From: a virus
Virus record (IMG/VR): IMGVR_UViG_3300036766_002288
Span: 62,001 to 126,000 of that record
Length of the DNA stretch: 64,000 nt
Direction: 5' to 3' (one strand)
Shown: positions 1-7,069 of the stretch, one piece after another
Numbering within the stretch: the first letter of the stretch is position 1
How the letters are laid out: each line of letters starts with the position of its first letter
Notes under the pieces: model-generated
The model's database searches: none
What the model saw: only the letters and a program-made list of their open reading frames with translations
Told to the model about the DNA's origin: nothing
Position numbers and translations under genes: made by a program

Positions 1-1836
1 CATTGTTACTTCGTCTAGAAATATGACCGAAGGGGACGCACCAGAATTTAAAGAAGACACAAATGCCCATGCAGCGGCAACTGTTAGATTCAGTCTTCTT
101 CTTTGCCCGCCCGACATTCCGTGATACACGTAAGGTCTTCCATTGAATGGATAACGGTCAATTGTTTCTTCGAGTTCGTTATTAAACGTCAATTTGATTT
201 TATTGTCAATCAAAAATTGTAACCAGTATTCAATTCTGTCATTAAGTGTGGGAATGATACCATCAATGACATATTTCCTGATACCAGTATCCCCAAATGC
301 CTTTACCCAAAATTCGTAATAAGGTAACAAATCTTCATTTTCCTTAATTTCATCCTTTTTCTTGTTACAGTCTTGGGCTTTAGTATTCAAATCATTGATG
401 GCAGTGAGTTTAATTGCTTCAAAAGGTGATGAGCCTTTCATCTGCTCCTGTTTCTCAGTTGCTAGTTTCTTCAAATTTTCAAATTGCTCAGCAAGCAGCA
501 ACTCTGAAATGTTAGAATCAGGCATTGTAACCTTACACAATTCATTAATCGCAAGATGCACACTATTGATTTCTTTGTTAACGTCATTTACCTTGTTTCC
601 ATAATCTGCGATGACTCTTTCGCCCTTATTTTTAATAGTGTCCAGGCTCGTCAAATTGAGCAACTCGGTGTCGTGTTTTGTTTTAACCTCTTGTAAAAGT
701 GGCTCATTCTCTTCCAGAACCTTCTTTGCCTGTGTAACGACCTTCGTAAAATTGGTCTCATTAACAACACCTAAACAATAAGGACATTCTTTATTGGTCT
801 TTTCAGCTATTTCCCTAATACACTTCTGGTTATCAGATATTAGTTTTTCTAACTCGTCTTTTTTCTTCTTAAACACACTTATTGTTTCTTTAGAAGTTTT
901 AATACTGGCAACAAGTTCATCACAACTGTTTTTGATTGCATTCAAAGCTCGCTGATAAGCTTCTTTTTTCTCTTCCAGGGTTGGCACCTTCTGTTTTAAA
1001 TCTGCTATCTGTTCTTGGGCATCTTGATAAGATGCAAGCGCCGCCCCCGTACTAGATTGCTCCAGTTCATCCCTTTTCTTTTTGATATCAGATAATAATT
1101 CATCTAATTCCTTCTTTAACTTTTCACGCCATTCATGTTCCTGTTTCTCTATTTGAGAAATTCTCGATACACATTCATCCTTCTGCACAACTAGAAACTC
1201 ATATTCTTTGCCAAGGTCTTTGATCTTAGTTTTAAGGTTCTTCTTCAGGTCATTAGTTTTTTCGAAATGGTTTCTATATTTTTCAAGTGACAAAATATTC
1301 TCAACAATCTCGCGTTTCTTGGTACTATCACATTCCAAAAACGGATGTGTATTATCATCACTAAAAATAAATATGTTTATAAACGACTCGTAAGTGAGAC
1401 CAATTTTTGATTCTATTTCAGCTTGCGCCCCTTTGCCCTTCGAAATTTCAGTATCCTTATTCCATATCCCCTCAGCACTCTTCCAAAGTCTTAATACTTG
1501 CTTATTATCACTATTTCTTTCCCTGACAACTCTATAATCATCCCACCTTACTTCTACAACTAGCTTCTTACCATCTTTGTTATTGATGAGATTAAGATGT
1601 GTTAATTTAGTTGGCTTCTTGATGGTTCTACCATAAAGACCATAAACTATGATTTCTGGTATACTGCTTTTACCACTTCCATTAGAAGCTTTCTCACTAT
1701 CTTCATCCACTACATCTAAATTCCTGCCTTTAATGGCCACAATATTCCCGTAAGACTTGAAGTCAATTTCAATTCCATCTTCGCCAAAGCACAGAAAATT
1801 TTGTGCTTTGGCGTATTTAAAATCCAAATTTATCAT
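1..1836 (-). CDS. SbcC/Rad50-like recombination nuclease ATPase subunit (T4 gp46-like), partial
   Basis: This is the large ATPase subunit of the phage SbcCD/gp46-gp47 nuclease, which processes DNA ends for recombination-dependent replication. The gene enters from beyond the left edge, so its C-terminus is missing. Walker A (SNGSGKSS) is at residues 51-58, a long coiled-coil region follows, a zinc hook CPYC lies near residue 351, the ABC signature (MSGGQRRR) is near 570 and Walker B (VIFLDEV) is near 600. Translation starts at the ATG at 1836, which overlaps the stop of the upstream nuclease gene by 4 nt (ATGA), so the two subunits are probably translationally coupled. A perfect 12-bp hairpin lies within the first codons. 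Family assignment is firm; phage gene naming rests on similarity to T4. Confidence 0.93.
   Translation of the reverse strand, partial: MINLDFKYAKAQNFLCFGEDGIEIDFKSYGNIVAIKGRNLDVVDEDSEKASNGSGKSSIPEIIVYGLYGRTIKKPTKLTHLNLINNKDGKKLVVEVRWDDYRVVRERNSDNKQVLRLWKSAEGIWNKDTEISKGKGAQAEIESKIGLTYESFINIFIFSDDNTHPFLECDSTKKREIVENILSLEKYRNHFEKTNDLKKNLKTKIKDLGKEYEFLVVQKDECVSRISQIEKQEHEWREKLKKELDELLSDIKKKRDELEQSSTGAALASYQDAQEQIADLKQKVPTLEEKKEAYQRALNAIKNSCDELVASIKTSKETISVFKKKKDELEKLISDNQKCIREIAEKTNKECPYCLGVVNETNFTKVVTQAKKVLEENEPLLQEVKTKHDTELLNLTSLDTIKNKGERVIADYGNKVNDVNKEINSVHLAINELCKVTMPDSNISELLLAEQFENLKKLATEKQEQMKGSSPFEAIKLTAINDLNTKAQDCNKKKDEIKENEDLLPYYEFWVKAFGDTGIRKYVIDGIIPTLNDRIEYWLQFLIDNKIKLTFNNELEETIDRYPFNGRPYVYHGMSGGQRRRLNLTVAAAWAFVSSLNSGASPSVIFLDEVTM
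1782..1813 (-). repeat. Perfect 12-bp inverted repeat at the 5' end of the gp46-like gene
   Basis: CGCCAAAGCACA at 1782-1793 and its exact complement at 1802-1813 are separated by 8 nt. It lies about 8-18 codons inside the reading frame. In the mRNA it would form a stable hairpin just after the start codon, where it could modulate initiation or ribosome loading. Confidence 0.7.
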
Positions 1837-2876
1837 ATTAATTCCTTAATACAGGTTATGCCAATTTCAATTAATTTTGTCTTATCAAGGTCGCCTGTGT
1901 CAGACTCCTTAGCATAAGTCTCAATCATTTCATCTTCTTTGTTTAAAATTGCTTTTGCATTTTGCACGACCTGTTTTTGATCGACTTTCATTTTTGGGCG
2001 AATCTCTAAAGTGCCTGGCTTTTTTTCCTGAATACTCTTCCTAATGTCAATCAAGTCCGTCGTATTAGCAGCTGTGTTCAACCTGACAAAATTTTTCTCA
2101 ATATCAAAGTTAGCGATATTGTCATCATCTGCGATTAAATGTTTTGGACTGAAATTATTTACAACGTACTCCTTTTTGCCAGAAGCTGGGTCGTAAATAA
2201 TGATGTGCTTTTCTTGAAAAGCTTCGCTAAAAGTTAATTGTAATGGCGACCCAATATATTCGACATTGCCTAGCTTCTGTTCTCCATGATAATGCCCTAA
2301 AAACACCTGCTCCCAATGTGTGAATAATTCAGGCCCAACTTTAACCATGTCCCCATCATGCTCTAAAATAACATCAGCCAAACTACTAAAAAGACCATGT
2401 AGCTCAGCACCATGTACCGCTAAATGACCTACTAATAATTTGTTTTGATTTTTTTCTAGAGTTTTTAAATGTTCGATTGGATTGCGAACGAATGGGAGAA
2501 AATCAATGATATTCCCAGCAATTTCTATTGAACATGCTTTGTCAATAATGGTTACTTTTGGCAACGCCGAAAAAGGCAAAACACTATTAATGTCCCATTT
2601 GTCTTGGAACCAAAGATCGTGATTGCCTAGAAGTAACCAAAGATTTATGCTGCCATCACAGTATTTTGACAATATGTCAAATGTTAAACAATAGGTGTGA
2701 ATATCTATTTTTTGGCGATCTTGAAGCAAATCGCCAGCAAAAACAATGTCCTTGATACCCCTGGTCTTAGCAGTTTCAAACACCCACTCTAAAGCTTTCA
2801 GACAATCTTGGAGTCGTTCAAAACTCCTCTTGTGCGTGTAAATGTGTGAATCTGCAAAAAGTAATATTTCACTCAT
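1833..2876 (-). CDS. SbcD/Mre11-like nuclease subunit (T4 gp47-like)
   Basis: A 347-residue calcineurin-type metallophosphoesterase, the nuclease partner of the adjacent Rad50-like ATPase. Metal-binding motifs are in the expected order: D-x-H (FADSHIY, residues 8-14), GD (AGDLLQ, about 48), GNHD (about 84) and GHYHG (about 194). The C-terminal part is a capping/partner-binding region. It starts at the ATG at 2876 without a clear Shine-Dalgarno; a TATAAT box ends only 7 nt upstream, so the transcript may be nearly leaderless. It is the first gene of the two-gene operon. Confidence 0.93.
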   Translation of the reverse strand: MSEILLFADSHIYTHKRSFERLQDCLKALEWVFETAKTRGIKDIVFAGDLLQDRQKIDIHTYCLTFDILSKYCDGSINLWLLLGNHDLWFQDKWDINSVLPFSALPKVTIIDKACSIEIAGNIIDFLPFVRNPIEHLKTLEKNQNKLLVGHLAVHGAELHGLFSSLADVILEHDGDMVKVGPELFTHWEQVFLGHYHGEQKLGNVEYIGSPLQLTFSEAFQEKHIIIYDPASGKKEYVVNNFSPKHLIADDDNIANFDIEKNFVRLNTAANTTDLIDIRKSIQEKKPGTLEIRPKMKVDQKQVVQNAKAILNKEDEMIETYAKESDTGDLDKTKLIEIGITCIKELI

Positions 2877-2883
2877 ACCAAGG

Positions 2884-2911
2884 ATTATAGCAATGTATCC
2901 GAAAATAACAA
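2884..2911 (-). promoter_or_regulatory. Sigma70-like promoter for the gp47/gp46 operon
   Basis: On the minus strand TTGTTA (2911-2906) and TATAAT (2889-2884) are separated by 16 bp. The -10 box ends 7 nt before the ATG, so transcription would start at or next to the start codon. The 16-bp spacing recurs in the promoters at 4478, 16344 and 30118. Confidence 0.6.
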
Positions 2912-3247
2912 TTACTTTTTGGTTTCGTTACCTGATAGTAACTTCTCAAGTATCTTCCAAACATTGATTTCAGGCATTTTGAAAATAGGTTGCATTCCTG
3001 CGGCTCCACCTGCACCGCCGCCTGGTGGTGGCATACCGCCCCCTGGACCCCCTCCTAAACCACCTAATGAAGGTGGTGGACCACCTCCTAATGGTGGCAT
3101 ACCGCCCCCTGGACCTCCCAATGGCCCTGCGCCTGGTGGTAATGAAGCTGGACCTCCTCCTGGTGGACCGCCTGCTGGGGCGGGTGGTGGCCCTGGTGGG
3201 GCTTCATTCAAAATAACTTCACTTAGGAACTTTTTAAAAGTTTTCAC
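2912..3247 (-). CDS. Pro/Gly-rich protein with capsid-targeting-like N-terminus
   Basis: A 111-residue protein starting at GTG. The first residues, MKTFKKFLSEVILNEA, closely resemble the T4 capsid-targeting peptide MKTYQEFIAEA, including a plausible L-x-E prohead-protease site. Residues about 17-90 are low-complexity Pro-Gly-Ala, followed by a C-terminal amphipathic segment (INVWKILEKLLSG). A TATATA box ends 4 nt upstream of the GTG with no Shine-Dalgarno. The GTG is preferred because the tag begins there. I infer a late-expressed internal or core protein. The complementary strand is also open here but is compositional shadow. Confidence 0.7.
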   Translation of the reverse strand: MKTFKKFLSEVILNEAPPGPPPAPAGGPPGGGPASLPPGAGPLGGPGGGMPPLGGGPPPSLGGLGGGPGGGMPPPGGGAGGAAGMQPIFKMPEINVWKILEKLLSGNETKK

Positions 3248-3251
3248 TTAA

Positions 3252-3257
3252 TATATA
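3252..3257. promoter_or_regulatory. Late-type TATATA box shared by divergent genes
   Basis: Palindromic TATATA. On the minus strand it lies 4 nt from the GTG at 3247; on the plus strand it lies 32 nt from the ATG at 3290. It resembles the -10 element of T4 late promoters (TATAAATA). Confidence 0.5.
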
Positions 3258-3289
3258 GTATGGTTACTAAAATAAGCAAGGGGTTAGCT

Positions 3290-4147
3290 ATGCATAATTT
3301 AGAAATTGGCCCATTATCCTTAACTTTCATGAGAACGGTTCGCGTTAAAGAAGTCGATACTTCTAATCTTCCGCCTGGTATGGGCTGCATGGATATTTAC
3401 AAAGTTTCTGATTATGGTGAAAATTGTCCCAATTCCTGGGATAGAGATGCTTATTTCATAGCAATGCACGACATTGAAGCCATGTGGATGAATTTTCAGT
3501 GCTGCACTCCTGTCGCCATATTAATCAGCGCAGGTAACATCAACGCTATTTCTGGAGAAGAATTTGAAAACAAACTAGCCAAGGACAATTATTTAATAGC
3601 CCCACCACAACCTTGGCTAGATGGTTGGAAAAGCAACGATGGTAGTGTTTATCAATTCGTTTCAACCACGGCAGGCGAAGGATTAAGTGTCGGAGAACAG
3701 ATTTCAAAAACTAAAGATCATGCAATGCAAATTTCAGTATTTGAACCAAAAGACCCAGAAAAATTACGTAATACATTGAATACACCAAGAACAACTTGGG
3801 GTATGTCTGATGACGATGAATGTATTGCTAGTGATTATGACTTTTGCAAATGTGGGTCATTAAAAATGTGCGCAAGTGAAATGGCAGTCGGAAAAGGTGG
3901 AAAAATAATACAAAAAATATACGAAGACCCACATGGAATTGAAGAGTGGAAAGAAAATCCTACAAAAACTGTAAAGGTTTACTTAATTAATGCTGCACAG
4001 TTTGCAGAAATTACAAATAAGGAAATGCCACCAACGCCAGTCAGTAATCAAGAATACCAAGGTATGTGGTATGGACTAGACGACAACCACCTTAATGGCA
4101 CAACTGGTTCGGCAATTTTCAATAATTTAAAAAGTGTAGGAACCTAA
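3290..4147 (+). CDS. Conserved hypothetical protein
   Basis: A 285-residue protein of unknown function. It resembles, from memory, an uncharacterised bacterial family with a basic N-terminal RTVRV strand, a W-x-R-D-AYFIAMHDIEAMWMNF-type core, AILISAGNINAISGE, an APPQPWLDG segment and a QFV strand. Two cysteine clusters (CKCGSLKMC, residues about 194-202) look like an added zinc or metal site. The start at 3290 is chosen over an in-frame ATG at 3260 because AAGGGG lies 6 nt before it. It precedes a small secreted protein by 2 nt. Confidence 0.75.
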   Translation: MHNLEIGPLSLTFMRTVRVKEVDTSNLPPGMGCMDIYKVSDYGENCPNSWDRDAYFIAMHDIEAMWMNFQCCTPVAILISAGNINAISGEEFENKLAKDNYLIAPPQPWLDGWKSNDGSVYQFVSTTAGEGLSVGEQISKTKDHAMQISVFEPKDPEKLRNTLNTPRTTWGMSDDDECIASDYDFCKCGSLKMCASEMAVGKGGKIIQKIYEDPHGIEEWKENPTKTVKVYLINAAQFAEITNKEMPPTPVSNQEYQGMWYGLDDNHLNGTTGSAIFNNLKSVGT

Positions 4148-4149
4148 TC

Positions 4150-4470
4150 ATGAAGACAATTTTTGCTCTAATTTTCGGACTAACCTTGTTTCTAACAACA
4201 GTTATGGCCGATGCGCAAGTAATAGTGACAAGACGAGAATCAAAAATTTATTATCCTGTTGCTATACAAAATAGCCAGTGGCGAACTTTTTTTGTCGCAC
4301 CACATGGCTTTTACTACGATAATCGTGGTCACTTAACACCAGTTGGTTTTCGTTTCCATACCACGTTTAGACGTGGCGACCATGTATATGGCAGGGTAGT
4401 AAGACTACGTGTAGTAGCTACTCCAGTAGTAACTTTTGGTGCATGGACGTATACTCCAGAATGGCGATAA
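4150..4470 (+). CDS. Small secreted protein
   Basis: A 106-residue protein with a clear signal peptide: MKT, a hydrophobic stretch (residues 4-19), then an Ala-rich cleavage region (MADAQV). The mature part is basic and rich in aromatic and beta-branched residues (many Tyr, Phe, Arg), suggesting a small periplasmic or cell-surface beta protein. It is probably co-transcribed with the gene just upstream. No family recognised. Confidence 0.65.
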   Translation: MKTIFALIFGLTLFLTTVMADAQVIVTRRESKIYYPVAIQNSQWRTFFVAPHGFYYDNRGHLTPVGFRFHTTFRRGDHVYGRVVRLRVVATPVVTFGAWTYTPEWR

Positions 4471-4477
4471 AAAGTTC

Positions 4478-4505
4478 TTGACAAGTCAGAAATTCATGCT
4501 AAGAT
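4478..4505 (+). promoter_or_regulatory. Sigma70-like promoter
   Basis: Consensus TTGACA (4478-4483), a 16-bp spacer, then TAAGAT (4500-4505). Both hexamers and the spacing are repeated exactly at 30118-30145. It would drive the short RNA that ends at the terminator at 4670-4708. Confidence 0.7.
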
Positions 4506-4570
4506 AACAGTGTAAGATTTTTATCTAGAAAAATTTGGGTCCGTTGCATATATTAAGTAAGGAATTTAAA

Positions 4571-4648
4571 ATGTTTAATTTATCCGTAAGTTTGCTGTCC
4601 AGTTTATCATCGTTACTCTATAGTAACGCGGGAAGAGGGACCGAGTAA
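4571..4648 (+). CDS. Possible 25-residue hydrophobic micropeptide
   Basis: The frame starts with ATG 6 nt after AAGGAA and encodes a Ser/Leu-rich 25-residue peptide beginning MFNLSVSLLSSLSSLLY. It lies alone between a promoter and a terminator. The RNA is strongly self-paired across the same bases, so the frame could be incidental. If translated, it is either a membrane-interacting micropeptide or a leader peptide. Confidence 0.35.
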   Translation: MFNLSVSLLSSLSSLLYSNAGRGTE

Positions 4649-4669
4649 GCATACGGATTTCAGGGTTAA

Positions 4670-4708
4670 AAACCCACCGTGAGCCGAAAGGTTTACGGTG
4701 GGTTTTTT
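4670..4708 (+). terminator. Rho-independent terminator
   Basis: AAACCCACCGT (4670-4680) pairs perfectly with ACGGTGGGTTT (4695-4705), followed by a T-run. It separates the short RNA from the first tRNA. Confidence 0.85.
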
Positions 4709-4740
4709 GTTGGGTTCTTTGACAATTTGGCTAGATTCTT

Positions 4741-4823
4741 GGTAGGTTCGGCATTGGCAAGCCAGCTTATTTCGAAAATAAGTAAACCGAAAGGTTTTGA
4801 GAATTCAACTTTCTCACCTACCG
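4741..4823 (+). tRNA. tRNA-Ser(CGA)
   Basis: Perfect 7-bp acceptor stem GGTAGGT/ACCTACC, anticodon arm CTTAT-TTCGAAA-ATAAG giving anticodon CGA (codon UCG), a long class II variable arm (AAACC-GAAA-GGTTT) and T arm GAGAA-TTCAACT-TTCTC. No CCA is encoded. First member of the array. Confidence 0.9.
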
Positions 4824-4852
4824 CTATACCTTAGTTGTACTGACTAAGGAAA

Positions 4853-4938
4853 GGGTGCTGTTCCACACGCTTGTCTGTAAAACAAGTGCCATTAATATGT
4901 GTGGTGGATGGCGATGGGTTCAAATCCTACGGTGCCCA
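4853..4938 (+). tRNA. Aberrant tRNA-Tyr(GTA)-like gene
   Basis: The acceptor GGGTGCT/GGTGCCC pairs with four Watson-Crick and three G-T pairs, and the anticodon arm CTTGT-CTGTAAA-ACAAG gives GTA (Tyr). The D region is only about 10 nt and lacks the GG of a normal D loop. The variable region is 26 nt, and its GTGTGG can pair with CCACAC in the D region. It may be a degenerate copy of the normal Tyr tRNA just downstream or an unusual fold. Confidence 0.55.
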
Positions 4939-4946
4939 CTTGAAAT

Positions 4947-5029
4947 GTAGCGTTTGGGCATTGGCAAGCCCCACTGACTGTAAATCAGCCGCCCTATGGG
5001 CATTGTAGATTCGACTCCTGCACGCTGCA
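4947..5029 (+). tRNA. tRNA-Tyr(GTA)
   Basis: Acceptor GTAGCGT/ACGCTGC with one T-G pair, a D loop with GG, anticodon loop CTGTAAA (GTA), class II variable arm GCCC-TAT-GGGC, T loop TTCGACT and discriminator A. Some stem mismatches (first T-stem pair A/C) suggest relaxed constraint. Confidence 0.85.
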
Positions 5030-5036
5030 CTGACTT

Positions 5037-5125
5037 GGAGTAAATTGAAAGTGGCTATTCTAATCACTCCGCTAAAGTGACAGGTGGGGAAACCCGCCTT
5101 GTGAGTTCGACGCTCACTTACTCCG
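5037..5125 (+). tRNA. tRNA-Ser(GCT)
   Basis: Perfect acceptor GGAGTAA/TTACTCC, anticodon stem TCACT/AGTGA with loop CCGCTAA (anticodon GCT), long variable arm AGGTGGG-GAAA-CCCGCCT and T arm GTGAG-TTCGACG-CTCAC. Position 33 is C instead of the near-universal T, which is unusual. Confidence 0.85.
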
Positions 5126-5126
5126 C

Positions 5127-5155
5127 TTCAATAAATTTTCCAAAAATTTATTGAA
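5127..5155 (+). repeat. Perfect 13-bp hairpin upstream of the first HNH gene
   Basis: TTCAATAAATTTT (5127-5139) and its exact complement (5143-5155) flank a 3-nt loop. It begins 2 nt after the Ser tRNA. A related hairpin precedes the second HNH gene at 7070-7095, so it may be part of the mobile cassette. It lacks the GC content of a typical terminator. Confidence 0.75.
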
Positions 5156-5158
5156 CGG

Positions 5159-5187
5159 TTACTCTTGTATTATTATACAAGGAGTAA
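5159..5187 (+). promoter_or_regulatory. Hairpin sequestering the ribosome binding site of an HNH endonuclease
   Basis: TTACTCTTGTAT (5159-5170) pairs with ATACAAGGAGTAA (5175-5187), leaving one bulged G. The 3' arm contains the AAGGAG Shine-Dalgarno 6 nt before the ATG at 5191. This resembles the RBS-occluding hairpins known for T4 homing endonucleases such as I-TevI. Confidence 0.65.
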
Positions 5188-5190
5188 TCT

Positions 5191-5742
5191 ATGAAAAATT
5201 TAGAAGTCGAAATTATGACATTAAGGGAAGATGGGCATTCTTACAACGCCATAGCAAAAAAACTAAATTGTTCTAAAGGCACAATTAGTTATTATTGCGG
5301 TGAAGGACAAAAACAAAAAAGTAAAACAAGGATTCAGAATAGAAGAAAAAATACTGTAATTTCGAAACGTGTTGAAAACTTTCAAATTGATAGAAAAATA
5401 AGAGACAAATCTGAAGATTTTCAACGGGAAAGAATAATTGTTAAGAGTAAAACTCGTTTAGGCAAACGGTCTTTGACATTTACTTGGAGAGATGTAATTG
5501 ATAAATTCGGATGGGAAACAATATGTTATCTAACTGGAAGGGCTATAAATTTAAGAGAGCCGAAAACTTATCAGTTTGACCATATACATCCTTACGGCAA
5601 AGGAGGAAGTTCAACTTTAGATAATTTAGGTATTCTTATTAAAGAAGTAAATCAAGCTAAGGCAGACATGACCGTTGAAGAATTTTTAAATCTATGTAAA
5701 GACGTTTTGGAATATAATGGCTATGAAGTAAAACGTTTGTAA
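5191..5742 (+). CDS. HNH homing endonuclease
   Basis: A 183-residue free-standing homing endonuclease. Residues about 1-35 form a helix-turn-helix (EDGHSYNAIAKKLNCSKGTI) that would bind the target. The C-terminal HNH core has CYLTGRAINL, the FDHIHPYGKGG segment (catalytic His) and the DNLG-x-L-x-K-E-x-N helix. It sits between tRNA genes, and a paralogue with the same architecture lies at 7116. Its ribosome site is in a hairpin, suggesting restricted expression. Confidence 0.88.
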   Translation: MKNLEVEIMTLREDGHSYNAIAKKLNCSKGTISYYCGEGQKQKSKTRIQNRRKNTVISKRVENFQIDRKIRDKSEDFQRERIIVKSKTRLGKRSLTFTWRDVIDKFGWETICYLTGRAINLREPKTYQFDHIHPYGKGGSSTLDNLGILIKEVNQAKADMTVEEFLNLCKDVLEYNGYEVKRL

Positions 5743-5760
5743 ATGGAAGCTTCCGCTTAT

Positions 5761-5834
5761 GGCACAGTAGGCAATTAGCAGACCACTTTCGCTTAAAACG
5801 AGAGATGCTGTCAGTGCAAATCTGACCTGTGCTA
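5761..5834 (+). tRNA. tRNA-Leu(TAA) with short variable loop
   Basis: Acceptor GGCACAG/CTGTGCT, anticodon stem CTTTCG/CGAGAG and loop CTTAAAA (anticodon TAA). Length is only 74 nt because the variable region is about 5 nt, whereas bacterial Leu tRNAs have a long class II arm. The T loop reads TGCAAAT instead of TTC, and the D loop lacks GG. First of three tandem copies. Confidence 0.78.
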
Positions 5835-5838
5835 CTTT

Positions 5839-5912
5839 GGCGACGTAGGCAATTAGCAGACCACTTAGACTCAGACTCTGAGATGCTGTCAGTGCAAGTC
5901 TGACCGTCGCTA
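5839..5912 (+). tRNA. tRNA-Leu(CAG) with short variable loop
   Basis: A 74-nt tRNA, acceptor GGCGACG/CGTCGCT, anticodon stem CTTAGA/TCTGAG, loop CTCAGAC (anticodon CAG). The D region is identical to the neighbours at 5761 and 5919. The anticodon stem differs from both but stays paired, which argues that it is functional. T loop TGCAAGT. Confidence 0.78.
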
Positions 5913-5918
5913 CTTTTT

Positions 5919-5992
5919 GGCAACGTAGGCAATTAGCAGACCACTTTCTTTCAAACGGAGAGATGCTATGGGTGCGAGTCCCATCGTTGCTA
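5919..5992 (+). tRNA. tRNA-Leu(CAA) with short variable loop
   Basis: A 74-nt tRNA, acceptor GGCAACG/CGTTGCT, anticodon stem CTTTCT/GGAGAG, loop TTCAAAC (anticodon CAA), T arm ATGGG-TGCGAGT-CCCAT. Same aberrant D loop and TGC T loop as the two preceding genes. A coding sequence starts 2 nt after its 3' end. Confidence 0.78.
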
Positions 5993-5994
5993 CT

Positions 5995-6168
5995 ATGATA
6001 CCTAGACGTTTCAGAATACTATCTTCGTCCTCAATTATGACAGAATTAGGGATCAAAGACACCTATGGTGTTTTCTTTCCTGACTTTGGCACATTCATTA
6101 TAATGTCTGAAGAAAGAGGAATAGATGAGTTTGATGGTTGTCCCGAAGATGTTGAGTGGTTGGACTAG
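5995..6168 (+). CDS. Small hypothetical protein following a tRNA
   Basis: A 57-residue acidic protein whose ATG lies 2 nt after the tRNA-Leu(CAA) discriminator base, with no Shine-Dalgarno. If the tRNA is cut out of a common transcript, the mRNA would start CTATG. The last 30 residues contain several Asp/Glu. No family recognised. An internal Met (MTELGIKDTY) is an alternative start. Confidence 0.5.
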   Translation: MIPRRFRILSSSSIMTELGIKDTYGVFFPDFGTFIIMSEERGIDEFDGCPEDVEWLD

Positions 6169-6175
6169 ATAGTAT

Positions 6176-6922
6176 ATGGCTATTTTCCTAGAACATGTGA
6201 ATAAGCGAGATTTAAATAAAAGATTATTTGAAACTTTTGGCAAGTACAAAGTCTTCATTGTAGACGGCCAAGCCATTAGAAAACTTAATCTAACTGACCA
6301 TGAGTTTACTGATTCCGCCATCCATGCTACCTTTCCTAAATTAATACCAGATAAGGAAATATGGATAGATGATGTAATCAAACCGAATGAAAGATTTATA
6401 TTGATAAGTAATTTACTATCATTATACAAGTATTTAAGTAAAGAATCCTTGGACAAAGCTTATGATAAAGCATTGAAAAAAGAAAAGTCGATGAGGGAAA
6501 AGGTAGACAACGTAAGATTACATCCAGAAAAAACGAATGAAAGAGCGTCACCGAAGGTTTACAAGAGTCTATATGGTAAGATTGGAGATGTTAAGATTTG
6601 GTTGGTAGATGGGGAATACGTAAGAGATAAGTATAAGACAGATTATACCGAAGGTGGACACGATTACGTATACAAATGGATTCCACACAATGAAATTTGG
6701 ATTGAGTCCACAATGCATAAGTCTGAAATGCCTTTGATCGTTTTACATGAATTTGTGGAAAGAACATTGATGAAGACCAAGGGAATAGAGTATGATAAGG
6801 CACATACGATTGCATCGAAAGTGGAATTTGCAAAAGAAGATAAGTTTGATAGGAACGATGTTTTATCCATGACTGAGGATAAGGCATTGAAGATGGACGA
6901 GACGCGAGTGGTTAGCAACTGA
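6176..6922 (+). CDS. Duplicated HE-x-x-ER protein (metallopeptidase-like), function unknown
   Basis: A 248-residue protein with two related halves: residues about 25-105 (VFIVDGQAIRK, EIWIDD, then a helical region) and 130-215 (IWLVDGEYVRD, EIWIEST). The second half has LHEFVER followed by YDKAHTIAS, an HExxE-type putative metal site found in small phage and bacterial proteins; the first half has lost the His. The last 9-10 codons run into the tRNA-Ser at 6895, so the C-terminus may have been replaced when the tRNA arrived. Confidence 0.65.
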   Translation: MAIFLEHVNKRDLNKRLFETFGKYKVFIVDGQAIRKLNLTDHEFTDSAIHATFPKLIPDKEIWIDDVIKPNERFILISNLLSLYKYLSKESLDKAYDKALKKEKSMREKVDNVRLHPEKTNERASPKVYKSLYGKIGDVKIWLVDGEYVRDKYKTDYTEGGHDYVYKWIPHNEIWIESTMHKSEMPLIVLHEFVERTLMKTKGIEYDKAHTIASKVEFAKEDKFDRNDVLSMTEDKALKMDETRVVSN

Positions 6923-6977
6923 TTTTGAAAATCAGGGGACCGAAAGGTTCTGTGGGTTCGAATCCCATCTCGATCCG
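6895..6977 (+). tRNA. tRNA-Ser(TGA), copy 1
   Basis: Anticodon arm CTGAT-TTTGAAA-ATCAG (TGA), class II variable arm with GACC-GAAA-GGTT, T arm GTGGG-TTCGAAT-CCCAT, discriminator G. The acceptor pairs as GGA-CGAG with CTCG-A-TCC, so one base of the 3' strand is unpaired. It overlaps the end of the preceding coding sequence by 28 nt. Confidence 0.82.
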
Positions 6978-6980
6978 CTT

Positions 6981-7067
6981 GGAGCGTTGGCAGAGTGGCT
7001 GAATGCGCTAGTCTTGAAAACTAGAGTCCCCTCACGGGGACCGAGGGTTCAAATCCTTCACGCTCCG
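6981..7067 (+). tRNA. tRNA-Ser(TGA), copy 2
   Basis: Perfect acceptor GGAGCGT/ACGCTCC, D loop with GG, anticodon arm CTAGT-CTTGAAA-ACTAG (TGA), variable arm GTCCCC-TCAC-GGGGAC, T arm with TTCAAAT, discriminator G. A fully canonical class II tRNA, 3 nt after a second Ser(TGA) gene. Confidence 0.93.
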
Positions 7068-7069
7068 TA

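Larger units (their letters stand above)
4512..4708 (+). ncRNA. Short structured RNA between promoter and terminator
   Basis: A strong promoter and an intrinsic terminator bracket a transcript of about 195 nt; the 5' end is estimated. Internal pairing is extensive: ATCCGTA (about 4578) with TACGGAT (about 4652), GTCC with GGAC inside it, and a terminal hairpin GTTACT-CTAT-AGTAAC. The RNA also contains a 25-codon open frame with a good ribosome site, so it may be a dual-function RNA, a small mRNA or a leader of the tRNA array. Confidence 0.45.

Noticed and set aside
2919-3251. Plus-strand Pro-rich open frame opposite the tagged 2912-3247 gene
   Set aside because: It is the complement of Gly/Pro codons; the minus strand has the tag and a promoter box, while this strand has neither.
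4719-4746. TTGACA at about 4719 as a tRNA array promoter
   Set aside because: The only -10 candidate at the right distance overlaps the first bases of the tRNA, and the one upstream is too close.
5657-5932. Minus-strand frame through three tandem tRNAs
   Set aside because: The repeated peptide simply reflects tRNA sequence repetition.
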